Assembly (NCBI RefSeq): GCF_000257645.1
Contig: NZ_AJHJ01000014.1
Span: 35,892 to 99,891, forward strand
Length of the DNA: 64,000 bases
Reading direction: 5' to 3'
Origin: Serratia sp. M24T3
GTDB lineage: Bacteria; Pseudomonadota; Gammaproteobacteria; Enterobacterales; Enterobacteriaceae
The notes beneath the pieces were generated by a model, which was not told where the DNA came from, did not search any database, and saw only the letters and a list, made by a program, of their open reading frames with translations. Each line of letters opens with the position of its first letter. Position 1 is the stretch's first letter. Below are positions 1-8,547 of this stretch, piece by piece. The position numbers and the translations under genes are program-made.

Positions 1-665
1 CGCCATTCACCCAGCGGCAATCCTTTCAGATTGACGTTCATAATACGTGTGCGTTCAAGTTTGGTAACTTCAAAGCCAAAATGCTTGGTCATACGACGGA
101 TCTGGCGATTTAGCCCTTGCACCAGCGTAATGCGGAACACAAACGGTGCTTCTTTCTTCACTTTGCATTTTTTAGTCACTGTGCCAAGCATCGGAACACC
201 GGCCCCCATACCGTGAATAAACTCATCGGTGATAGGCTTATTTACAGTCACTAAGTATTCTTTTTCGTGATTATTTCCGGCGCGAAGAATTTTATTAACC
301 AGATCGCCGTGATTAGTGAGGAAAATAAGTCCTTGAGAGTCTTTATCCAGGCGGCCAATGGGAAAAACACGCTTGCTATGGTTGACGAAATCGCTGATGT
401 TGTCTTTTTCGCCTTCTTCCATCGTGGTAATAATGCCTACCGGCTTATTTAGCGCGATAAGCACCAAATCTTCTTCGTCACGCGGCTCAATAAGCTGACC
501 ATTAACTTTGACCACATCACCGGCAAATACCTGATCGCCAACGGCGGCGCGCTTACCGTTAATAAAAACGTTGCCCTGTTCAACATAACGGTCGGCATCA
601 CGGCGAGAGCAGATACCGCTCTCGCTAATGTATTTGTTCAGACGAATGGAGGATGGAGTCAGCAT
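1..665 (-). CDS. rluF: 23S rRNA pseudouridine synthase RluF (3' end outside window)
   Basis: RluF makes pseudouridine in 23S rRNA (U2604 in E. coli) and also acts on tRNA-Tyr. The visible N-terminal 221 codons begin [12 protein letters not shown] and carry an S4 RNA-binding domain in the first 60 residues, followed by the RsuA-type catalytic core. The core has the [10 protein letters not shown] motif, whose aspartate (about residue 107) is the catalytic nucleophile, and the RQIRRM motif further on. The match to E. coli RluF is close throughout as I recall that sequence. The gene runs off the left edge, so roughly 70 C-terminal residues (the usually basic tail) are not seen. Start chosen at the ATG at 665 because the family begins there. 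Confidence 0.95.
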   Translation of the reverse strand, partial: MLTPSSIRLNKYISESGICSRRDADRYVEQGNVFINGKRAAVGDQVFAGDVVKVNGQLIEPRDEEDLVLIALNKPVGIITTMEEGEKDNISDFVNHSKRVFPIGRLDKDSQGLIFLTNHGDLVNKILRAGNNHEKEYLVTVNKPITDEFIHGMGAGVPMLGTVTKKCKVKKEAPFVFRITLVQGLNRQIRRMTKHFGFEVTKLERTRIMNVNLKGLPLGEW

Positions 666-757
666 GATCTTTTCCGCAAAAGGCGGAACTATACCTCAAC
701 ACAGTTCCATTGCGAAGCCTAAGAGCAACGAATCTTGCCGGTAAATCTCACCGCGAT

Positions 758-2059
758 TTAATTGCGTACAACGCGCGATTCAGCCAGACGCATGAGTCGA
801 TAACCAATCCCAATCGCTATAGCCAGCATCACACAAATGTAAGCGGTGATCCCACCCCAGGCAAACTTGTTCCAGAAAAAGCCGCCTAGTGTCCCGGCAA
901 CGCTGGAACCGGCATAATAGCTAAATAAATAGAGTGAAGAAGCCTGTCCTTTAGCGCGTCTTGCGCGTTTGCCGATCCAGCCGCTGGCGACCGAGTGGGC
1001 AGCAAAGAAGCCACCGGTCACCATCGCCATACCGATAAACACCAGCCAAACCGGCGAAAGCGCAGTGATCAAAATCCCAACCAGCATCAGCAGCAGTGAG
1101 CCAATCAGCACCGGTCCACGTCCATAAACCGCGGTGAGGGCACCGGCCTTCGGAGAGCTATAAGTTCCCATCAAGTAGGCTATCGACAAAATACCGACAA
1201 TCGCCTGACTAAGATGGTAAGGAGCACCGAGCAGACGATAACCAATGTAGTTAAACATGGTCACAAAGCTCCCCATAATCAGGAAACCTTCGGCAAACAG
1301 CAGCGGCAAACCGCTGTCACGCCAGTGAAGTTTGAAATTAATCAATAGCTTGCGTGGACTCAAGGAGCTGGCGCGAAAATGGGCAGAAGCGGGCAGGATT
1401 TTCCAGAACATCGCCGCAGAAAGCAGCGCAAAAACGCCAATCACCGCTACCGCAGTACGCCATGACACAAAATCGGTTAACACACCGGTTAATAGACGCC
1501 CACTCATGCCGCCAATCGAGTTGCCGCTGATATACAGCCCCATCGAGAACGCCACGACACTTGGGTGAATTTCTTCGCTGAGATAGGTCATCGCCACGGC
1601 TGCAACGCCGCTCAAAGACAGGCCCACCAAGGCACGCATCACCAGAATTGCGTGCCAACTGGTCATCACCGAGCAAATCAGGGTGCAAATAGCCGCCAGC
1701 ATCAGGCCAACTACCATCACGTTTTTACGCCCCACGGCATCGGAAATGGGTCCGGTAAACAGCAATCCAATGGCTAACAGACCGGTCGCTGCCGAAAGTG
1801 ACAAACTGCTTGCCGCCGGAGAAACGCCGAAATCTTGCGACAGCACCGGCATGATCGGTTGAACGCAATAAAGCAGGGCGAAAGTCGCCAGACCGGCAGA
1901 AAACAGCGCCAGCGTGACGCGAATAAACTGCGGCGTGCCGCGCTTGATATAGATACCTTTAACCTGCGGTGAGACTTGCGATGTGGAAGCGTGCAGTTCG
2001 TCATCGTTTACCGATTGGCCTGCCGAGTGGGAAGCTGGCTGCCGACGCGTGGTATTCAC
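758..2059 (-). CDS. ynfM: MFS efflux transporter, YnfM family
   Basis: A 433-residue inner-membrane protein with about 12 hydrophobic segments after a hydrophilic N-terminal tail of roughly 45 residues. The loop motif GPISDAVGRKNVM between helices 2 and 3 is the MFS signature, and the sequence resembles E. coli YnfM, a putative efflux pump of unknown substrate (arabinose export has been suggested in E. coli). It is divergent from a LysR gene that resembles ynfL, the same pair as in E. coli, which supports orthology and suggests that YnfL controls it. The long polar N-terminal tail may mean that the true start is an internal codon, but no better ATG with a ribosome site stands out. Confidence 0.85.
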   Translation of the reverse strand: MNTTRRQPASHSAGQSVNDDELHASTSQVSPQVKGIYIKRGTPQFIRVTLALFSAGLATFALLYCVQPIMPVLSQDFGVSPAASSLSLSAATGLLAIGLLFTGPISDAVGRKNVMVVGLMLAAICTLICSVMTSWHAILVMRALVGLSLSGVAAVAMTYLSEEIHPSVVAFSMGLYISGNSIGGMSGRLLTGVLTDFVSWRTAVAVIGVFALLSAAMFWKILPASAHFRASSLSPRKLLINFKLHWRDSGLPLLFAEGFLIMGSFVTMFNYIGYRLLGAPYHLSQAIVGILSIAYLMGTYSSPKAGALTAVYGRGPVLIGSLLLMLVGILITALSPVWLVFIGMAMVTGGFFAAHSVASGWIGKRARRAKGQASSLYLFSYYAGSSVAGTLGGFFWNKFAWGGITAYICVMLAIAIGIGYRLMRLAESRVVRN

Positions 2060-2155
2060 GTGAAATCCTTAATTAAATTAATATGACAAATACGGGAATG
2101 TTTAAAAATTTTACTCAGGTTTACAGACTTTTTCTAATATATTAATTCCTATGGT

Positions 2156-2176
2156 TTGATACTTTAAACATATCAA
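2156..2176. promoter_or_regulatory. Candidate YnfL (LysR-type) binding palindrome
   Basis: Perfect 6-bp arms TTGATA and TATCAA separated by 9 bp lie directly upstream of the ynfL ribosome site (GGAGG, 2178-2182) in the divergent ynfM/ynfL region. A dyad containing T-N11-A is the usual LysR-family operator, so an autoregulatory site is inferred. Confidence 0.45.
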
Positions 2177-2186
2177 TGGAGGTTTA

Positions 2187-3089
2187 ATGCTCAATGTAGA
2201 GCTAAGACATTTGCGCTATTTTATTGCCGTTGCCGAAGAGCTGCATTTTGGCCGTGCTGCGGAGAGGCTCAATATTTCACAGCCCCCTTTAAGCCAACAA
2301 ATTCAGTCGCTTGAAGCTCAAATTGGCGCAGTTTTATTGTATCGGAACAACCGTACTGTGCGCCTGACTCAGGCGGGGGAAATGTTTCTTAAAGAAGCCA
2401 AAAGTATTATCGGCAAAGTTGAGGATATTTCACAGCAAGCCGCGCGAATTCATCGGGGAGAAGAGGGCAAATTGACCATCGGTTTAACCTCGTCAGCCCC
2501 TTTTCTTAAAAAAGTTTCTCGCGTATTACGGCGTTTTCGCACCGCGCATCCTCTGGTAAATATCCGTATTGAAGAACTAAACAGCCAGCAGCAGATGAAC
2601 CCTTTGGTTGAGGGAAAGCTTGATTTAGGGGTTATGCGTAATGGCGTGTTGCCAGATGCTTTACAGCATCATCTATTGCGATCCGAACCGCTGATTGCCG
2701 TGGTCCCCTCTAATCATCCACTTACCCACTTGCCTGCCGGCGAGCTTACTTACCGTCATCTGGCCGATCAGCCCTTCGTATTTTTTTCCAAAGATGTCGG
2801 CACCTCGCTTTATGACGATATTCTTAATCGTCTGGCCGAGGCTGGAATTACACCGTTTATTACCCAGGAAGTCGGAGAGGCATTGACCATCATCGGGCTT
2901 ATCTCGGCAGGCCTGGGGGTTTCCATTTTACCGTCTTCCTATCAGCGGATTCAGGTAGACGGCGTGAAGTACCTTTCATTTAAAGATCAGCAGGTCAATA
3001 CCGAGGTCTGGCTGGTTAGCCATCGACATCGACCGCTGTCGGCACCTGCTTTGGCGCTGGCAAAAATGATGATGGAAGAAGATGATTAA
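2187..3089 (+). CDS. ynfL: LysR family transcriptional regulator, YnfL-like
   Basis: A 300-residue LysR protein. The N-terminal winged helix-turn-helix (about residues 3-62) has the family pattern ELRHLRYFIAVAEELHFGRAA, here split as ELRHLRYFIAVAEEL and HFGRAA, followed by the LNISQPPLSQQIQSLE recognition helix. The C-terminal effector domain (about 90-295) includes FFSKDVGTSLYDDIL and GLISAGLGVSILP, both close to E. coli YnfL. A good ribosome site (GGAGG) precedes the ATG. It is divergent from ynfM, which it probably regulates. The inducer is unknown. Confidence 0.88.
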   Translation: MLNVELRHLRYFIAVAEELHFGRAAERLNISQPPLSQQIQSLEAQIGAVLLYRNNRTVRLTQAGEMFLKEAKSIIGKVEDISQQAARIHRGEEGKLTIGLTSSAPFLKKVSRVLRRFRTAHPLVNIRIEELNSQQQMNPLVEGKLDLGVMRNGVLPDALQHHLLRSEPLIAVVPSNHPLTHLPAGELTYRHLADQPFVFFSKDVGTSLYDDILNRLAEAGITPFITQEVGEALTIIGLISAGLGVSILPSSYQRIQVDGVKYLSFKDQQVNTEVWLVSHRHRPLSAPALALAKMMMEEDD

Positions 3090-3198
3090 TCGGTGAAAAC
3101 CGCTAACTTGATTCGGTATTAACTGCAATATGTGCACTAAATCACATATCGAATCAAATAGTTGATGATATCTGACAAAAGTAGGCAGATAAGATTTA

Positions 3199-3226
3199 CT
3201 ATTTATTTTGAGGCGTGAAAAAATAG
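3199..3226. promoter_or_regulatory. Candidate Mlc autoregulatory operator
   Basis: Arms CTATTT and AAATAG bracket the core TTTTGAGGCGTGAAA just before the mlc start. The core closely resembles the Mlc box I remember from the E. coli manX promoter (TTTTGATGCGCGAAA). Mlc represses itself in E. coli, so this is inferred to be its own operator. Confidence 0.55.
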
Positions 3227-3239
3227 CGAGGCAAGTTGA

Positions 3240-4457
3240 GTGATAGTGGAAGGACAGCCGGGACATATCGATCAAATCAAGCAAATTAATGCCGGTGCGG
3301 TCTACCGTCTGATAGATCAGTTTGGTCCAATTTCCCGCATCGAATTGTCTAAAAAAGCACAGTTGGCTCCGGCAAGTATCACCAAGATTGTCCGTGAACT
3401 CGTGCAGGCACATTTGGTTCAGGAAACCGAGTATCAGGAACCGGGCATGCGCGGTCGTCCTGCAATCGGACTGCTCCTCGATACCCAGGCCTGGCACTAT
3501 CTTTCTGCGCGCATCAGCCTTGGGACCTTGACTCTGAGCCTGCGCGACCTCAGCAGCAAACTGGTCGCCGAAGACGTGGTGCCGCTGCCTGCAGAAGACG
3601 CCGTGCCATTCCTTGAGCGCGTTATCGCGCATATTGATCAATTCTTCATTAGGCACCAGCAAAAACTTGAACGCCTAACAGCGATGGCCATTACATTGCC
3701 GGGCATGATCGACGCCACCCGTGGCGTGATTCAAAAAATGCCGTTTTATCCGGTAGAAGATGTTCCACTGGGCACTGCGCTGGCAGAACGCAGCGGTTTG
3801 CCGGTTTTCGTACAGCACGATATCGCCGCCTGGACTAAAGCCGAATCGCTGTACGGCGCTTCACGTGGTTTTCGCAATGTAATTCAAGTGGTGATTGATG
3901 ACAATGTCGGCGCCGGGGTCATCACCAGCGGGCAGGTTCTCCACGGCAGCAGCAGCAGTGTTGTTGAAATTGGTCATACTCAGGTTGATCCCTACGGAAA
4001 ACGTTGTTATTGCGGCAATCATGGATGCCTGGAAACACTGGCCAGCATCGAGAATATTCTTGAGCTGGTGAGGCAGCGTTTATGCGTGACGAATAATTCG
4101 TTGCTCAGCGGTCAGCAGATTACCGTTGAGAATCTCTGTGACGCCGCCAATCGTGGTGACGCGCTGGCAAAAGATGTGATTGTTGGCGTTGGACAAAACG
4201 TCGGGCGAATTTTGGCTATTATGGTTAATTTGTTTAATCCAGAGAAAATCTTGATTGGCTCGCCGTTGAATCAGGCTCAGGCTATCTTGCATCCGGCCAT
4301 TATGTCTTGCATCCAGCAGCAATCCCTTCCGGCTTACAGTGAGCATATCCAGCTCGAATCCACGCTATTTTCCAATCACGGCACCATGCCGGGTGCCGCA
4401 CTGGTTAAAGATGCACTTTATAATGGCTCTTTGCTGGTCAAACTGTTGCAGGGTTAA
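3240..4457 (+). CDS. mlc: Global sugar repressor Mlc (DgsA), ROK family
   Basis: Mlc represses ptsG, manXYZ, malT and other sugar uptake genes and is released when dephosphorylated EIICB-Glc sequesters it at the membrane. The 405-residue product has the N-terminal helix-turn-helix (about residues 20-60, APASITKIVREL), the ROK domain, and the zinc motif CYCGNHGCLE with an upstream histidine (VEIGHTQVDPYGKRC). The C-terminus ends in LVKLLQG as in E. coli (LIRLLQG). Start is GTG at 3240; the product length matches the E. coli protein (406 residues). A likely self-operator lies just upstream. The neighbours ynfL and bioD2 are conserved, but two extra genes separate mlc from bioD2. Confidence 0.95.
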   Translation: MIVEGQPGHIDQIKQINAGAVYRLIDQFGPISRIELSKKAQLAPASITKIVRELVQAHLVQETEYQEPGMRGRPAIGLLLDTQAWHYLSARISLGTLTLSLRDLSSKLVAEDVVPLPAEDAVPFLERVIAHIDQFFIRHQQKLERLTAMAITLPGMIDATRGVIQKMPFYPVEDVPLGTALAERSGLPVFVQHDIAAWTKAESLYGASRGFRNVIQVVIDDNVGAGVITSGQVLHGSSSSVVEIGHTQVDPYGKRCYCGNHGCLETLASIENILELVRQRLCVTNNSLLSGQQITVENLCDAANRGDALAKDVIVGVGQNVGRILAIMVNLFNPEKILIGSPLNQAQAILHPAIMSCIQQQSLPAYSEHIQLESTLFSNHGTMPGAALVKDALYNGSLLVKLLQG

Positions 4458-5045
4458 TTAAGCTGGCAGTAGGCCTGCGGCCCGATAATTTTCAATTAGC
4501 TCATCAAATAAGGCGAGATCAGAACGACTTCTTGCCAAGAGCTGGGCGCCTGCCACTGCGGCGTAAATTGCCCGGGCACGCTTTTCGCTTTGCTCTGCAC
4601 TGACTATCCCCGCAGCGAGTAATACCTTGCTGAGCCATGCAACATGCACATCGGCATAGGCCTGAACCTCTATTTTCACTGCTTCGGGAAGCTCATTGTA
4701 TTCTGCCGCCATATAGCTGCCGAGACACAGCCGATTATCGTTTTCCAACGATCGGCGAAATATCTCCGGGTACTGACGAAGCCCGTTCAATGGGTCTTGC
4801 GATTCTGACCACATGGCCTGGAGATCAGCCGCCGAACCTTCCCAATAGCGCCTCGCCACCGCGGCACCCAGGTCAGCCTTACTGGGAAAATGATGATACA
4901 TACTGGCTGATTTTATACCGACCAGCTCGGCAAGATCGCGAAAGTTCAAACCACCGTAACCACGCGCCTGCGCCACACCTCGTGCGGCCTCAAGGATATT
5001 TTCCCGAGAATTGGTCTTGCTCTGATTTCCCATCATTCTGTCCAT
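4458..5045 (-). CDS. TetR/AcrR family repressor of the adjacent GST gene
   Basis: A one-domain-plus-ligand-pocket TetR protein of about 195 residues with an N-terminal HTH (SRENILEAARGVAQARG, then GIKSASMYHHFPSKADLG). A longer reading frame starts at 5063, but a good promoter on the minus strand has its -10 (TATAAT) at 5069-5064 and its -35 (TTGGTA) at 5092-5087 with 17-bp spacing. The transcript would therefore begin near 5057, ruling out the 5063 start; the next ATG is at 5045 (MDRMMGN), with further ATGs at 5036 and 5033. The -35 sits in a palindromic operator. It is divergent from a glutathione S-transferase gene, a common detoxification arrangement. Confidence 0.85.
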   Translation of the reverse strand: MDRMMGNQSKTNSRENILEAARGVAQARGYGGLNFRDLAELVGIKSASMYHHFPSKADLGAAVARRYWEGSAADLQAMWSESQDPLNGLRQYPEIFRRSLENDNRLCLGSYMAAEYNELPEAVKIEVQAYADVHVAWLSKVLLAAGIVSAEQSEKRARAIYAAVAGAQLLARSRSDLALFDELIENYRAAGLLPA

Positions 5046-5063
5046 AACACTAATAATCTGCAC

Positions 5064-5103
5064 ATTATATCTGCAAAGTTAAAACCTACCAAGTGGAAGG
5101 TAG
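5064..5103 (-). promoter_or_regulatory. Promoter of the TetR gene with operator 1
   Basis: On the minus strand, -35 TTGGTA (5092-5087), a 17-bp spacer and -10 TATAAT (5069-5064). The palindrome CTACC-N8-GGTAG at 5086-5103 covers the -35 box, so the repressor probably shuts off its own gene. Confidence 0.7.
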
Positions 5104-5112
5104 ATTTTTTGA

Positions 5113-5163
5113 TTGACACTCTAAACAATTGCCTCTAACTTAAACCTACCAAGTGATAGGTAG
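5113..5163 (+). promoter_or_regulatory. Promoter of the GST gene with operator 2
   Basis: TTGACA at 5113-5118 and a weak -10 (TAACTT, 5136-5141) are followed by a second palindrome CTACC-N8-GGTAG at 5146-5163. The two operators share CTACCAAGTG and are exactly 60 bp apart, one per divergent promoter. Confidence 0.65.
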
Positions 5164-5261
5164 TCTAGTGCTTTTGCATTCACCATGGATTACCTGACTC
5201 TTTAAGCGGAAGCTTTCAACAAGGCATGCCGAAAAATCACTCAATTTTAGGAACCTATACG

Positions 5262-5959
5262 ATGAACACTAAATTACGCCTATTTACTTCGCCATCAGCT
5301 TTTCCCAACCCACAGCGCCTGCGTATTTTCCTGCACGAGAAGGGGATAGCCGATCAGTTTGAGGAGCACGTTTATGATATGTCACCCGTTGGCGAACAGC
5401 GTCAATGGCCGCATCTGAAAATGAATCCGTGGGGTGAAACCCCGACATTGCAATTAGAAGATGGCAGCTTTATTTCGGAAACGGCGGCGATCGTTCGTTA
5501 CCTCGATCAGGCTTATCCAGGACGCAAAATCATGGGAGAAACGCCTTTGCAGCAGGGGCTGGATAATATGTGGGACAACCGCATCTGGGTGCATATTCTT
5601 TACCGCATTGTGACTGCGTTTCACGTTCTTTACCAAGGGCTGGGGCCTAAACTGGAACTTACCACCAACCCTGGTTGGGGTGAACACTGTCGCAAGGAAG
5701 CATTGGCTCATGCCGGGCTGGTAAACATTTGTCCGACGGCCGGCAGTGGTTACTGGGTGGCGACCAGCCAACGTTTTCAGACATCACGCTGGCAACCGCC
5801 ATTGCCTTCTCTAAGTTTCCTGTTAATGCTTTGCCATTGGATGAGCGTTTTGAGCATCTTGATGCCTTCTGGCAGCGCTGGCAGTTACGTCCGGCTTTCC
5901 AAAATGCGTATGCCGATAGTAACAGCGGTGTTAAAGAGTTGGACGAAAAATTGCGCTAA
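5262..5959 (+). pseudogene. Glutathione S-transferase, single-base frameshift
   Basis: A GST with an N-terminal thioredoxin-like domain (LRLFTSPSAFPNPQRLRI, WGETPTLQLEDGSFISETAA, the SET-type glutathione motif) and an alpha-helical C-terminal domain (WLLGGDQPTFSDITLATA, the N-capping motif of GST C-domains). The first part reads in one frame to about 5725, and the conserved rest reads in another frame from about 5726 to 5959. One base appears to be missing near the stretch at 5723-5731. Repaired, the protein would be about 232 residues, normal for the family. Start at 5262 follows a TAGGAA ribosome site; an upstream in-frame ATG at 5226 has no such support. The break may be a true mutation or a consensus error, since both halves remain well conserved. 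Confidence 0.8.
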
Positions 5960-6082
5960 CGCAAGTTACTGACCATTTCATTCCCCTACACTTATTGCGT
6001 ATTTGACCCGTTTTAGTGGTCAACTCTCCGTGTTTATTACAGAGAGTTGAATTAAATGGAATTTTTCGGGAGTGAACTGCAT

Positions 6083-6763
6083 ATGTTGACGCACATTTTT
6101 GTAACGGGATCGGATTCCCGTGTAGGTAAGACCATTGTTTCTCGCGCATTATTACAGGCCATGGCGGCGCAGGGAAAAATTGTGTTGGGATATAAACCTA
6201 TCGCAACCGGCAATCAGGATTTAGCCGATGGCGTCCAAAATAAAGATGCTGAAACTCTGCAAAAGTCATCCTCGCTGGCTTATCCACTGGCTAAAATAAC
6301 CCCTTTTGCTTTATCTGATGAGGATATTTTCACCTGCGATCTGCCAGTTGATATTTTTGAGCAAATGAGCGAAGGGCTGTATTTCCTGCAACAGGAGGCT
6401 GACATTGTTGTGGTCGAAGGCTGTGACGGATGGCGAACGTTGGTAACTTCACAACGGCCGTATGCCGATTGGGTCATTGAGAGCGATATGCCGGTTATTT
6501 TGGTAGTCGGGATACAGCAAGGGTGCGTCAGTCAGGCGCTAATGACCGCGCAATCAATTATCAATGATGGTGTGCCATTATTGGGCTGGATAGCGAATCG
6601 AATTAACCCCTGTCTGGCGCATTATGCTGAAACCATTGAAGTGATTAAATTGAATATTACAGCTCCTTTGTTAGGCGAGATTCCTTATTTACCCCGCGCA
6701 GAATCGCGTGAAATGGCGCAGTTTCTTGACCTCGATTTACTTGAAGCCATTTCTATGGCTTAA
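6083..6763 (+). CDS. bioD2: Dethiobiotin synthetase paralogue BioD2
   Basis: An ATP-dependent ligase family that closes the ureido ring of dethiobiotin in biotin synthesis; BioD2 (YnfK) is a second copy with poorly known role. The product has the P-loop GSDSRVGKT near the N-terminus, the VVVEGCDGWR segment (family GxGG position), VVGIQQGCVSQALMTAQ and the ANRINP nucleotide-specificity motif. The ATG at 6083 (MLTHIFVTG) is chosen because E. coli BioD2 begins at this point and a GGGAG site lies at 6068-6072; an in-frame ATG at 6056 would add nine residues. It is normally beside mlc in E. coli. About 226 residues, usual length. Confidence 0.9.
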   Translation: MLTHIFVTGSDSRVGKTIVSRALLQAMAAQGKIVLGYKPIATGNQDLADGVQNKDAETLQKSSSLAYPLAKITPFALSDEDIFTCDLPVDIFEQMSEGLYFLQQEADIVVVEGCDGWRTLVTSQRPYADWVIESDMPVILVVGIQQGCVSQALMTAQSIINDGVPLLGWIANRINPCLAHYAETIEVIKLNITAPLLGEIPYLPRAESREMAQFLDLDLLEAISMA

Positions 6764-6985
6764 GGTTAAAAGTTACAGCAGACTCCCCGTGGCCGTGGTT
6801 TCAATAATAACGCTAAACCGCACGAGATAGTGAAAACCATAATTGACGGCGTCATATGTTGATGGTTTGTTAAAATGAAACGCTGATAATTTTGCCTGGA
6901 TACGCCTCGCAAATTGTTACGATAAGCAGAATGCGTTGGTAAAGTGGCTGATATACTGGGCAACTGCCAGTAGAGGAGAATCGAT

Positions 6986-8469
6986 ATCGCTACCAATACT
7001 TTACCCGACGTCCACGTCGACAGCCGCCATCGCCCACTGGTGTTGACGGCCTGCATGCTTTCAATGTTTATGGCCGCCGTTGAAGTGACCATTGTTGCTA
7101 CCGCCATGCCAACAATCATTGCCGATTTAGGAGGCTTCAGTCTTTTAGGTTGGGTGTTTGCGATTTATTTGCTGACTCAGGCGATTACTGTACCTATTTA
7201 TGGGCGTTTGGCCGATTTGTATGGCTGTCGACGAATGTTTTTCATCGGCACCCTGTTATTTCTGACCGGGTCGGTGCTGTGCGGCTTTGCACCTTCACTG
7301 GTGTGGATGATCGCTTTTCGTGCACTGCAAGGTCTGGGGGCAGGAGCGATTACGCCGGTCGCCACGACTTTAATCGCCAATATTTACGGACCTCACGAAC
7401 GGGCCAAAGCTCAGGGGTATCTGGCCAGCGTGTGGGGCGTTTCGGCAATTATTGGGCCATTACTTGGTGCATTTATCGTTAAGCATTTCCACTGGTCAAT
7501 CGTGTTCTGGATAAACCTGCCAATTGGCGTGGTTGCAATGATTATTCTGGCGCGATATTTACCGCCAGACGCGGCGAAGAAAAACCACGCGCTTGACCTG
7601 GCCGGAACGGCATTGTTGTCTTTTGGCGTCGCGGCGCTGTTGCTGGCATTATTGCAGGCAGAAGAGCTGGGCTATTATTCATTTCTGCTGCTTGGCGCGG
7701 CGATTATCGCAATTTTGCTGTTGGTTTATCAGGAGCGCAGGGCGCCAGAGCCTTTATTCCCGCTGTCGCTGTGGCAAAATAACGTGGTTATTGCCGCCAA
7801 TATAGGGGGATTGGTGCTGGGTGCCAGCATGATGGGCATCAGCGCTTTTTTACCCACTTATATTCAGGGCGTTCTCGGCGGTTCCCCGCTGCAGGCGGGG
7901 GCAACATTAGCTTTAATGTCACTCGGTTGGCCGTTGGCGAGTACCCTCAGCGGTAATTTAATGCAGGCCACGTCTTATCGATTTACCGTTTTGCTGGGCA
8001 CGCTTTCACTGATTTTGGGCAGTCTGGTCTTGCTGTTGTTAACTCCGGGATCGGGCCTGTGGTGGGCGCGCGTGGCAGCATTTATGATTGGGGTTGGGAT
8101 GGGATTGTGTAACACCACCTTCATCGTATCGGTACAAAACTGGTTGCGGTGTCGATTCGCGGGATTGCCACCGCGTCAACGCTTTTTACACGCATGCTCG
8201 GCTCGGCGTTGGGAACTGCGGTTCTTGGCGCAACGCTGAATCTCAATCTGCAAAGTCGCCTGCCGGGGATGAACGATCCGGTGCAAACGTTGATGGACAA
8301 ACCCTTAAGACAACATTTATCTGATGACAGGCTAAGCCAGGTGATTGCACAGGTTTCAGCTTCGCTGCATTGGGTGTTTATCCTCGCAGCGGTAATTTCA
8401 TTTCTGGCGTTAGCGGCGGTGTTTTTGATTCCCAAAGGCCAACGGCCTGCTAAGAAGGAAAGTCCTTAA
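6986..8469 (+). pseudogene. DHA2-type MFS multidrug transporter, frameshifted, non-standard start
   Basis: A 14-helix drug:proton antiporter of the EmrB/QacA type. It begins TLPDVHVDSRHRPLVLTAC and contains GRLADLYGCRRMF, the MFS loop motif, and ALQGLGAGAITPVATTLIA, the DHA2 helix-4/5 motif. The first frame runs to about 8139 (FIVSVQN); the conserved last part (VSIRGIATASTLFTRMLGSA to KKESP) continues in another frame to 8469, so one base is missing around 8137-8141. Restored, about 494 residues. In addition, no ATG/GTG/TTG follows the strong AGAGGAG site at 6972-6978: the expected codon is ATC at 6986. The first usable in-frame start is GTG at 7040, which lacks a ribosome site and would remove the N-terminus. 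Either both are decay, or the sequence has errors here. Confidence 0.8.
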
Positions 8470-8547
8470 ATAACATTATTATAAGATCTCGCAGGTCTAA
8501 AGGTGATTTTCGGCGTGATATTTTACGCGTAATTTTACTTTTGACCT

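Noticed and set aside
2976..3662. A 228-codon minus-strand frame spanning ynfL and mlc
   Set aside because: Antisense to two well-supported genes and without family resemblance.
6766..7119. A 117-codon minus-strand frame before the MFS gene
   Set aside because: No family resemblance and it overlaps the promoter and N-terminus of the transporter gene.
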